From assembly GCF_003024195.1 (NCBI RefSeq), contig NZ_KZ679064.1:18481-82480 (forward strand): a stretch of 64,000 nt of DNA, given 5' to 3'. The stretch's first letter is position 1; every line of letters starts with the position of its first letter. Of this stretch, positions 9,069 to 15,776 are shown in pieces. The notes under the pieces are model-generated. The model made no database searches. It was not told the DNA's origin and worked only from the letters and a program-made list of their open reading frames with translations. This DNA comes from Streptomyces dioscori (GTDB lineage Bacteria; Actinomycetota; Actinomycetes; Streptomycetales; Streptomycetaceae). Both the position numbers and the translations under genes were made by a program.

Positions 9069-9734
9069 ATGGCTGCGGCTCAGGGACGACTGTCGGACGG
9101 CGCTGGAATGGACGACCCGAAGGAGGGGGAACGGGATGCGATGGAGGCGGCTCCGCTGCCTTTTCGAGCCGCCGTCGATGCGTTGAGGGCCGCGCGGTTG
9201 CGGCCGCAGATCGAGATCGATCCGACGAAGGCGCCGCGACGGCTCGCGCCGTTCGCGTACGCGCTGGAGGCCACCGTCGTCGACGGTGACGAGGATCTGG
9301 CGGACGGCCGGCTGATCCTGCTGCACGACCCGGCGGGGCACGACGCCTGGCAGGGCTCGTTCCGCATGGTGACGCTGGTCCGTGCGGAACTGGAGCCGGA
9401 GATGGCGTCCGATCCGCTGCTGCCCGAGGTCTGCTGGTCGTGGCTGACGGGTGCGCTGAAGGCTCGCGGGCTGTCGTACGGCGAGCCCAGCGGCACGGTC
9501 ACCCGGGCCGGCTCGCACTACTTCGGCGGGTTGTCGGAGCGGCCCCCGGCGTCCCAGATCGAGATCCGGGCGTCCTGGACTCCGCGTGAGGGGTTGGGCG
9601 GGGTGCCCGACACCGCGTCGCATCTGGCTTCCTGGTGCGACCTTCTCGCCCAGATCGCGGGGCTGCCTCCGGCGGCGCCGGGCGATGCGTCCGTGGTGAC
9701 GCTGCCGCAGCGGCGGGGGCCCCAGTCGCGCTGA
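9069..9734 (+). CDS. DUF3000 family protein
   Basis: A 221-residue cytoplasmic protein of the actinobacterial DUF3000 family, whose function is not established. The start is placed at ATG 9069 (MAAAQGRLSDGAGMDD); ATG at 9108 or 9141 are possible alternatives. The conserved core runs from PLPFRAAVDALRAARLRPQI through FAYALEATVVDG, a WQGSFRMVTLVRAELEPEM segment, WSWLTGALKARG and a C-terminal SWCDLLAQIAGLPP. There is no signal peptide or membrane segment. It diverges from hemE, with about 195 bp between starts, and lies upstream of whiI. Confidence 0.75.
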   Translation: MAAAQGRLSDGAGMDDPKEGERDAMEAAPLPFRAAVDALRAARLRPQIEIDPTKAPRRLAPFAYALEATVVDGDEDLADGRLILLHDPAGHDAWQGSFRMVTLVRAELEPEMASDPLLPEVCWSWLTGALKARGLSYGEPSGTVTRAGSHYFGGLSERPPASQIEIRASWTPREGLGGVPDTASHLASWCDLLAQIAGLPPAAPGDASVVTLPQRRGPQSR

Positions 9735-9784
9735 GCGCTTAGCGCTCCGCGCGACGGGCCGGATTTTGTCCGCGGGCTCGTCGT

Positions 9785-9811
9785 GGCTGGTCGCGCAGTT
9801 CCCCGCGCCCC
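9785..9811 (-). repeat. Dispersed GC-rich element copy
   Basis: A full reverse copy (GGCTGGTCGCGCAGTTCCCC then GCGCCCC) lies 50 bp after the DUF3000 stop. The rest of the 9735-10137 gap holds GC-rich sequence and then an unusually AT-richer stretch (about 10005-10140) just before the whiI promoter, including an inverted repeat TCAC-N6-GTGA at 10116-10129. Confidence 0.75.
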
Positions 9812-10137
9812 TTTAGGGGGCTCATCTGAAGCCGTGCCTCTTGCGAGGTGCGGCTTCCGTCGTGTTCTGAGGGGCGTCGTCAACCCTCGGTCCGGCCTCC
9901 CCCTTCCGGGGCGCCTCTGAAGGGTGGCCTGCCGCGCCCGCGCCCCGAGCGCGCCCCCGCGACCCTCTCGCGCACCCCCGAACCACCCGCGGCCTGCACG
10001 AAAACACGTTTGCCCTTTTATCGATACGACCACTTTCGGCCTCGTATCGAAGCGGAGCGGACTCGTTTCGATCTTCGGATGATCGATCGTGCGTCCGAAT
10101 TGCACGCATTATTACTCACCAAATCGTGATCATTCTC

Positions 10138-10165
10138 TAAAGGCGGACGGGTTTGATGCCGAAGA
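10138..10165 (+). promoter_or_regulatory. Predicted sigma-WhiG promoter of whiI
   Basis: TAAA at 10138-10141 is followed, after 16 nt, by GCCGAAGA at 10158-10165. The sigma-WhiG consensus is TAAA-N15/16-GCCGATAA, so six of the eight -10 bases match exactly. whiI is an established WhiG-dependent gene. The implied transcript begins near 10172, leaving a leader of about 70 nt before the GTG at 10245. Confidence 0.75.
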
Positions 10166-10244
10166 CCTCTGTGACCTTGAAAGCACGGTTCGTCCCGGCT
10201 TCATCCCCACAGCCGGTCCCCCGTCCCGCACCCCAGGAGGCCTG

Positions 10245-10907
10245 GTGTCCGTTCTCCTTGAGCAGCCCGCAAGCCTGGTCGCCTACCGCCCGAACAAGCC
10301 GACCGCGATGGTGGTCGTGGCCGACCCCCGCGTGCGCTCCACCGTCACCCGCCACCTGTGGGCGCTCGGTGTTCGCGACGTGATCGAGGCTTCGTCCGTC
10401 GCGGAGGCTCGTCCCCGCATCGGCAACCCCCGCGACATCTGTGTCGCAGACGTCCATCTCCCCGACGGCTCCGGCCTCACCCTCCTGTCCGAAACCCGCG
10501 CCGCGGGCTGGCCGAACGGCCTGGCCCTGTCCGCCGCCGACGACATCGGCGCCGTACGCAACGCCCTCGCGGGCGGCGTCAAGGGCTACGTCGTCACCGG
10601 CACCCGTACGAACGTCGGGCTTCCCACCCGGCCGGGCGTCGCCCCCATCGGCTCGGCAGCCGCCCGTATGCACCGCCGCCCCCCGGGTTCCCCGAGCCAC
10701 CCGGGCGGCTACCGCGAGCTGTCCGGCCGAGAGGTCGAGGTGCTCCGGCTGGTGGCGGAAGGCCAGTCGAACAAGGCCATCGGTGTCTCGATGGGCCTGT
10801 CCGCGCTGACCGTCAAGAGCCACCTCGCCCGCATCGCCCGCAAGCTCGGCACGGGTGACCGCGCCGGCATGGTGGCGGTGGCCCTGCGCACGGGAATCAT
10901 CCACTGA
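10245..10907 (+). CDS. whiI: WhiI, atypical response regulator for sporulation
   Basis: A 220-residue receiver plus LuxR-type helix-turn-helix protein. WhiI is required for spore septation and maturation and works as a partner of BldM. The start is GTG 10245 behind AGGAGG at 10235-10240. In the receiver domain the phospho-acceptor-like Asp (about D69, VADVHLPDGSG) and the Lys (about K113, VKGYV) are present. The usual acidic pair after the first strand is reduced to one Asp (D27, VVVADPRV), which fits a phosphorylation-independent regulator. The C-terminal DNA-binding domain runs from about 155 (LSGREVEVLRLVAEGQSNKA) to the end. Identification rests on these features plus the WhiG-like promoter. 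Confidence 0.82.
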   Translation: MSVLLEQPASLVAYRPNKPTAMVVVADPRVRSTVTRHLWALGVRDVIEASSVAEARPRIGNPRDICVADVHLPDGSGLTLLSETRAAGWPNGLALSAADDIGAVRNALAGGVKGYVVTGTRTNVGLPTRPGVAPIGSAAARMHRRPPGSPSHPGGYRELSGREVEVLRLVAEGQSNKAIGVSMGLSALTVKSHLARIARKLGTGDRAGMVAVALRTGIIH

Positions 10908-11014
10908 CCCCCGCCGAAACCATCCCCTCCGCCTGAACCGGATCCTCCCCTCCGCACGAACCAGGACGCTCGACTGATGCAGGATTCACCGGCCTGACTG
11001 GTTTACGACCCTCT

Positions 11015-11050
11015 GACGCCCGTCGACGGAACGTTCCGTCGACGGGCGTC
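11015..11050. terminator. 36-bp perfect palindrome between whiI and rnd
   Basis: The arms at 11015-11032 and 11033-11050 are perfect reverse complements with no spacer (centre GGAACGTTCC). It is the best terminator candidate for whiI. It ends only 25 bp before the rnd start, so it may equally act as an operator or shape the rnd leader. Confidence 0.65.
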
Positions 11051-11075
11051 TGTCATACACAGATACCCTTGACAG

Positions 11076-12362
11076 GTGACCGACGCCCAAGAGACCGCAG
11101 CAGACAGCTCACTGCGAACCACCGGAGGCGCTCCTCCGGACGACGTCGAACCGGCGCCGATCCCCTTGCTGGAGCCCCGCGACGGAATTCCGCCGGTGAT
11201 CACCGACGAGGACGCCCTCGCCGAGATGATCGCCGCGTTCGCGGCGGGCACCGGCCCCGTCGCCGTCGACGCCGAGCGGGCGTCCGGCTACCGCTACGGG
11301 CAGCGCGCCTATCTGGTGCAGCTGCGCCGCGAGGGCGCGGGGTCCGCGCTCATCGACCCCGTCGCCTGCCCCGACCTGTCGGGCCTCGGCGAGGCGCTCT
11401 CCGGAGTGGAGTGGGTGCTGCACGCGGCCACCCAGGACCTGCCGTGTCTGCGGGAGATAGGTATGGTCCCCAGCCGCCTGTTCGACACCGAGCTGGCCGG
11501 CCGGCTGGCCGGGTTCCCGCGGGTCGGGCTCGGCGCGATGGTCGAGGGCGTCCTGGGCTTCGTACTGGAGAAGGGGCACTCGGCCGTCGACTGGTCGACC
11601 CGCCCGCTGCCCGAGCCGTGGCTGCGCTACGCCGCGCTCGACGTGGAGCTGCTCGTCGACCTGCGGGACGCTCTGGAGAAGGAGCTGGACCGGCAGGGCA
11701 AGCTGGAGTGGGCCCGCGAGGAGTTCGACGCGATCGCCTCGGCACCGCCGCCGGAGCCCCGCAAGGACCCGTGGCGCCGTACGTCGGGCATGCACAAGGT
11801 GCGCCGCCGCCGGCAGATGGCCGTCGTACGGGAGCTGTGGGAGACCCGGGACCGGGCCGCGCGCCGCCGGGACATCTCGCCGGGCAAGATCCTCGGCGAC
11901 GGGGCGATCGTCGAGGCCGCGCTGGCCGTACCGGCCAATGTGCACGCGCTCGCCGCGCTGAACGGCTTCGGGCACCGCATGGGCCGGCGCCAGCTGGATC
12001 AGTGGCAGGCGGCCGTCGACCGGGCGAAGGAACTGCCCGACGCCGAGTTGCCGCAGCCGGGTCAGCCGCTCAACGGGCCGCCTCCGCCGCGTGCCTGGGC
12101 CGAGAAGGACCCGGCCGCCGCGGCGCGGCTGTCGGCGGCGCGGGCCGCGGTGTCCGCGCTGGCGGAGAGCCTGAACATGCCCCAGGAGAACCTGATCACT
12201 CCTGACACGGTTCGACGGGTCTGCTGGGAGCCGCCGGCCGCTCCGGACGCGGCGTCCGTCGCGGCTGCGCTCGCGGGGTACGGGGCTCGCGCTTGGCAGG
12301 TCGCGCAGGTCACGCCTGTGCTGGTTGCTGCGCTGGCTGTGAAGGCCAAGGCCAAGGAGTAG
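11076..12362 (+). CDS. rnd: Ribonuclease D
   Basis: A 428-residue DEDD-type 3'-5' exoribonuclease with an HRDC domain, acting on tRNA and other structured RNA 3' ends. The start is GTG 11076. Exonuclease motifs are VAVDAERASGY (Exo I Asp/Glu), WVLHAATQDLPCL (Exo II Asp) and RYAALDVELLVDL (Exo III Tyr/Asp). HRDC-like segments follow (MAVVRELWETRDRAARRRDISPG, then ILGDGAIVEAALAVP). A long actinobacterial C-terminal extension (about 310-428, AAARLSAARAAVSALAESL) is present. No clear ribosome site precedes the GTG, so translation may be leaderless or poorly initiated. Confidence 0.88.
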   Translation: MTDAQETAADSSLRTTGGAPPDDVEPAPIPLLEPRDGIPPVITDEDALAEMIAAFAAGTGPVAVDAERASGYRYGQRAYLVQLRREGAGSALIDPVACPDLSGLGEALSGVEWVLHAATQDLPCLREIGMVPSRLFDTELAGRLAGFPRVGLGAMVEGVLGFVLEKGHSAVDWSTRPLPEPWLRYAALDVELLVDLRDALEKELDRQGKLEWAREEFDAIASAPPPEPRKDPWRRTSGMHKVRRRRQMAVVRELWETRDRAARRRDISPGKILGDGAIVEAALAVPANVHALAALNGFGHRMGRRQLDQWQAAVDRAKELPDAELPQPGQPLNGPPPPRAWAEKDPAAAARLSAARAAVSALAESLNMPQENLITPDTVRRVCWEPPAAPDAASVAAALAGYGARAWQVAQVTPVLVAALAVKAKAKE

Positions 12363-12432
12363 GGTCCGGGCCCTTGCAGGGGCGCCCCTTCGCCGTGGGT
12401 GGTGCGGAGGATTCGCGACTGACCGTCCGTTG

Positions 12433-12479
12433 TGGCTTGTCGCGCAGTTCCCCGCGCCCCTAGAGGCGCGGAGCGCCTC
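12433..12479 (-). repeat. Dispersed GC-rich element copy plus small hairpin
   Basis: A reverse copy at 12433-12460 is followed by a 7-bp hairpin GAGGCGC/GCGCCTC (12463-12469 with 12473-12479). Together they lie between the ends of convergent rnd and the mannoside permease gene and probably end both transcripts. Confidence 0.7.
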
Positions 12480-12484
12480 CCGGG

Positions 12485-13342
12485 CTACTTCGTCGCGCCC
12501 CTGGTGAAGCCGTTGTAGATGTAGCGCTGGAGGAACAGGAAGACCAGCAGGGTCGGGAGGATGACCAGGACCGCTCCTGCCGAGATGTTCTCCCAATGTG
12601 CTCCGAACGGGCCCTTGAAGCGGAACAGCGACGTTGAGATCACGCCAAGATCCTCGGACGGCATGTAGAGGAACGGGATGTAGAAGTCGTTGTAGACGGT
12701 GATCCCCTTCACGATCACCACCGTCGCGATCGCGGGCTTCAGCAGCGGCAGGATGATCTTCCGGTAGATCGTGAAGGCGTTCGCGCCGTCGAGCCGGGCG
12801 GACTCGTCGAGGGAGACGGGGATCGACCGGACGAACTGCAGGAAGATGTAGATCGAGACGATGTCCGTGCCCATGTAGAGCACGATGGGCGCCCAGCGGC
12901 TGTCGAACATGCCGAAGCTGTCGACGATCTGGAAGGTCGCCACCTGGGTGGTCACGCCGGGTACGAGCGTGGCGACCAGGAACAGTGCGACGACCAGCTT
13001 CCTGAAGCGGAAGGTGTAGCGGTCGATCGCGTACGCCGCCATCGACCCGATGATCACCGTGCCGGTGACGGAGAAGAGCAGGATGAACGCGGTGTTCCCG
13101 AACGCCGAGAGCATCCGGCCGTCCTGGAAGGCCGTCACGTAGTTGTCGAAGTTCAGCGGGTCGTCGGGGAGTTGCAGCGCCCCGCTGTCGTTCGCCATCT
13201 CCTCCTGCGATTTGAGGGAGGTCAGCAGGACGACGAGGAGCGGCAGCAGGACGACCACGCTCGCGGCGATCAGTGACAGGTAGGTGAGGCTGCGGGCGAT
13301 CCCACCGCGCGAGACGCGGGGCCTACGGCTCTCATGGCTCAT
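12485..13342 (-). CDS. Carbohydrate ABC transporter permease (MalG type)
   Basis: A 285-residue inner-membrane permease of the CUT1 family with six predicted helices. The EAA loop that docks the ATPase is visible as SLDESARLDGANAFTIYRKIILPLLKP. The start ATG at 13342 overlaps the stop of the upstream permease gene by 4 nt (ATGA), so the two are translationally coupled. It is the last gene of a three-gene importer unit (binding protein, MalF type, MalG type) without its own ATPase. Such Streptomyces systems usually share the MsiK ATPase. Neighbouring beta-mannosidase and LacI genes suggest a manno-oligosaccharide cargo. Confidence 0.88.
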   Translation of the reverse strand: MSHESRRPRVSRGGIARSLTYLSLIAASVVVLLPLLVVLLTSLKSQEEMANDSGALQLPDDPLNFDNYVTAFQDGRMLSAFGNTAFILLFSVTGTVIIGSMAAYAIDRYTFRFRKLVVALFLVATLVPGVTTQVATFQIVDSFGMFDSRWAPIVLYMGTDIVSIYIFLQFVRSIPVSLDESARLDGANAFTIYRKIILPLLKPAIATVVIVKGITVYNDFYIPFLYMPSEDLGVISTSLFRFKGPFGAHWENISAGAVLVILPTLLVFLFLQRYIYNGFTRGATK

Positions 13343-14289
13343 ACGAGGTCCACCTTGTCGTCCGGGACGAGGCGTCGCTGGACCCAGGTCACCGCGAGGA
13401 TGATCAGGAGCAGGACGACCGCGGCCGCCGAGGCCAGCCCCGTCTTGTTGAACTGAAAGGCCAGTTTCACCGTCTGGATCACGAAGGTCTCCGTGCCGGT
13501 CGCGCCGCCGGTCATGATGAACGGCACCTCGAAGGCGGACAGCGAGCCGGAGATGGAGAGGATGACGGTCAGGCTGAGTACGGGCCTGATGCCGGGCGCG
13601 ATGATGTACCGGAACTGGTGCCAGCGGTTCGCCCCGTCCAGTTCGGCGGCCTCGTACAGCTCCCCCGGGACGGACTGGATCGCGCCGAGGAACAGGACGA
13701 AGTTCAGGCCCAGGTAGCGCCAGACGGAGACACCCGCCAGCGAGACGTTCGCGGAGACCGGGGTGCCCAGCCAGGCGCGGTCGGAGTGGACGCCGAACAG
13801 GCTCAGCACCGAGTCGAGGGTGCCGCCGTCCTGGAAGAAGTAGAGGAAGACGAAACCGATCGCCACCCCGTTGATCAGATACGGGAAGAAGAGCACGCCC
13901 TTGAAGAAGTTCCGGAAGCGCACATTGAAGCTGAGGACCGTCGCGAAGTAGAGCGCGACGACGATCTGCACGACGGACGCGGCCAGGTAGTAGCCGCTCA
14001 CGAAGAAGACCTCGAACAGCTCGGGGCGGGTGAAGAGTTCGACGTAGTTGCCCGCGCCCGTGTAGCTCAGCTCCGGGCTGACGCCGTCCCAGTCGGTGAA
14101 GCTGTACGCGACCATGTTGGCGACCGGCGCGTACGTGAACGTGATCAGCAGGACCAGCGGGGCGGCGAGGAACAGCCACGGGGTCAGGCCCCGCCGCAGA
14201 CGCAGCCGGCGCGGGGCACGGGCGCGCGCCGGGCCGGCGGCGGGAGCGGTCTCCTTCGGCCGCGCCGCCTTCTCGGTCGTGTCCGTCAT
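13339..14289 (-). CDS. Carbohydrate ABC transporter permease (MalF type)
   Basis: A 316-residue CUT1 permease partner of the MalG-type protein. An Arg-rich cytoplasmic N-terminus (about 1-35) precedes six transmembrane segments, starting TPWLFLAAPLVLLITFTYAPV. The EAA loop reads SVPGELYEAAELDGANRWHQFRYI. The start is ATG 14289, whose A overlaps the last base of the stop of the binding-protein gene (TGATG). The tight spacing places all three in one operon read from the promoter near 15.65 kb. Confidence 0.88.
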   Translation of the reverse strand: MTDTTEKAARPKETAPAAGPARARAPRRLRLRRGLTPWLFLAAPLVLLITFTYAPVANMVAYSFTDWDGVSPELSYTGAGNYVELFTRPELFEVFFVSGYYLAASVVQIVVALYFATVLSFNVRFRNFFKGVLFFPYLINGVAIGFVFLYFFQDGGTLDSVLSLFGVHSDRAWLGTPVSANVSLAGVSVWRYLGLNFVLFLGAIQSVPGELYEAAELDGANRWHQFRYIIAPGIRPVLSLTVILSISGSLSAFEVPFIMTGGATGTETFVIQTVKLAFQFNKTGLASAAAVVLLLIILAVTWVQRRLVPDDKVDLV

Positions 14290-15611
14290 CAGGACCCCGT
14301 GGACTTCCGCGCCTCTTCCCAGCGCTTGCCGAGGTCGCCGAGGAAGTCGTCGAGGCTGCCCTTCCTGGCGCCGCGGGCCAGGTCGACGAGGTCCTGGCGG
14401 TAGTCGGGCTTCCAGAGGCCGACCTCCGACTCGTTGTCGATCTCCTTGACCTCCGCGCCCTTCGCGTCGTCGAGTTCGATGAGCTGTACGTCCGCGTCCT
14501 CGTACGGCTGCAGCACCTCGGGCAGCGGGGTGCCCTTGACCGGGGAGACGGTCAGGTTGTCGGCCGCGTAACCGGACTTGTCGGTGAACCAGTCGACCCA
14601 GGCGCGGGCCGCCGCCTTGTGGTCGGAGTTGATGTTGACGGCCTGGTTGTAGTCGGGCGACATGGTCGCGCAGAACCTGCCGTCCCGCTGGGCCGGGAAA
14701 GGCATGAAGCCGATGTCGTCCGGGTTCGCGCCGGCCTGTTTCGCCGCCGCCCGGAACTGGGTGATCGCCCAGGAGCCGAGCCACATCGTGGCGATGTCGC
14801 CCTTGGCCAACTTGGGCTTGGAGGCTTCCCAGTTGGTGGTCGTCGGGTCCTTCTCGATCAGTCCGCCGCGCACGATGTCGTACAGCAGGGTGTCGGCGAC
14901 GCGCAGGTCCTCGCCCTTCGCCCACGGGTCGCCCCCGGCGAGACGGGACGTGGCCTGCGGGTCGCAGCTGACCGCGCCGTCCATGTACGTCCACTGCGTC
15001 AGCGGCCACATGTCCTTGAAGTTCGTGTAGTACGGGATCGCGTCGGTCTTCGCTTTGACGGCCTTGAGACCGGCGACGAACTCGGCCGGTGTGGTGGGCC
15101 AGTCGGTGATCCCGGCGTCCTTCCAGACCCGCTTGTTGTAGAGGAAGCCGGGGAGGGCTCCCATCGGGCTCTGTCCGTAGACCTTGCCGTCGACCGTGGT
15201 GAAGTCGGTGAACAGGTACTTCTTCGCGCGGTCGGTCTCGGCGCCGAGGGACGCGAAGAACCTGGGGTAGTCGTTCTTCTTGATCACGGCGGGGATCATC
15301 AGCACATCGCCGTAGTTCTCGGTGTTCATCCGGATCTTGACCTCGCCCTCGTAGTCCGTGAGGGCGTCGAACTCGACCTCGACCTTCGGATAGGTCTTGT
15401 TGAATTCGGCCGCGTATTTCTTCATCGTGCCGTCCTGCACGAGGTCGGTCCGGTGGGTGAGGACGGTGATCGTGCCGGACACCTTGGCCGGGTCGTCGGG
15501 CGCCTCGGCGTCCGCGCCCTTCGACGTGCCTCCGCTTCCGGTACAGCCCGCGGCCAGCAGCGCGGCGGCGAGGAGGCTTCCGGCGATCTTCGTGCGGTGG
15601 TTCATCTTCAC
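14289..15611 (-). CDS. Sugar ABC transporter substrate-binding lipoprotein
   Basis: A 440-residue extracytoplasmic binding protein. The signal sequence KIAGSLLAAALLAAGC ends in a lipobox with the Cys at about residue 23, so it is a lipoprotein tethered outside the membrane. The rest resembles CUT1 solute-binding proteins (SGTITVLTHRTDLVQDGTMKK, then WKDAGITDWPTTPAEFVAGLK and MWLGSWAITQFRAA). Start alternatives are ATG 15611 and ATG 15605. As first gene of the importer operon it faces the beta-mannosidase gene across a 165-bp divergent promoter region with two operator-like sites. A mannoside ligand is therefore likely but not shown. Confidence 0.87.
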   Translation of the reverse strand: MKMNHRTKIAGSLLAAALLAAGCTGSGGTSKGADAEAPDDPAKVSGTITVLTHRTDLVQDGTMKKYAAEFNKTYPKVEVEFDALTDYEGEVKIRMNTENYGDVLMIPAVIKKNDYPRFFASLGAETDRAKKYLFTDFTTVDGKVYGQSPMGALPGFLYNKRVWKDAGITDWPTTPAEFVAGLKAVKAKTDAIPYYTNFKDMWPLTQWTYMDGAVSCDPQATSRLAGGDPWAKGEDLRVADTLLYDIVRGGLIEKDPTTTNWEASKPKLAKGDIATMWLGSWAITQFRAAAKQAGANPDDIGFMPFPAQRDGRFCATMSPDYNQAVNINSDHKAAARAWVDWFTDKSGYAADNLTVSPVKGTPLPEVLQPYEDADVQLIELDDAKGAEVKEIDNESEVGLWKPDYRQDLVDLARGARKGSLDDFLGDLGKRWEEARKSTGS

Positions 15612-15672
15612 CAGCTCCGTTCAGGGACGGATGAGCACGAGGGGGATGGCTGGTTCCGCACTCTGACAGCCG

Positions 15673-15690
15673 TTACTAAACCGGTAAAGT
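15673..15690. promoter_or_regulatory. Candidate LacI operator A, importer side
   Basis: Sequence TTACTAAACCGGTAAAGT centres on CCGG and shares the half-site CTAAACC with the site at 15753-15770. It lies 62-79 bp upstream of the binding-protein start. A CG-centred palindrome is typical of LacI-family operators, and a LacI gene ends this locus. Confidence 0.55.
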
Positions 15691-15752
15691 CCTTATTTCG
15701 CCAAGGATCGAGAGGCATTACTACCGCCTTTGCCACCGTCCGGTCAGCATTG

Positions 15753-15770
15753 ACCTATACCGGTTTAGGA
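15753..15770. promoter_or_regulatory. Candidate LacI operator B, beta-mannosidase side
   Basis: The palindrome ACCTATACCGGTTTAGGA (7 of 9 positions symmetric) overlaps the ribosome site AGGAG of the beta-mannosidase gene, ending 6 nt before its ATG. Binding there would block transcript elongation or initiation. Confidence 0.6.
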
Positions 15771-15776
15771 GTGCGC

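Noticed and set aside
8874..9623. N-terminal extension of HemE over the divergent DUF3000 gene
   Set aside because: HemE has its normal length from GTG 8873 and the extension is antisense to DUF3000.
14619..15776. Extension of the beta-mannosidase frame upstream through the binding-protein gene
   Set aside because: It has no ribosome site, is antisense to the transporter gene, and GH2 homology begins at the ATG at 15777.
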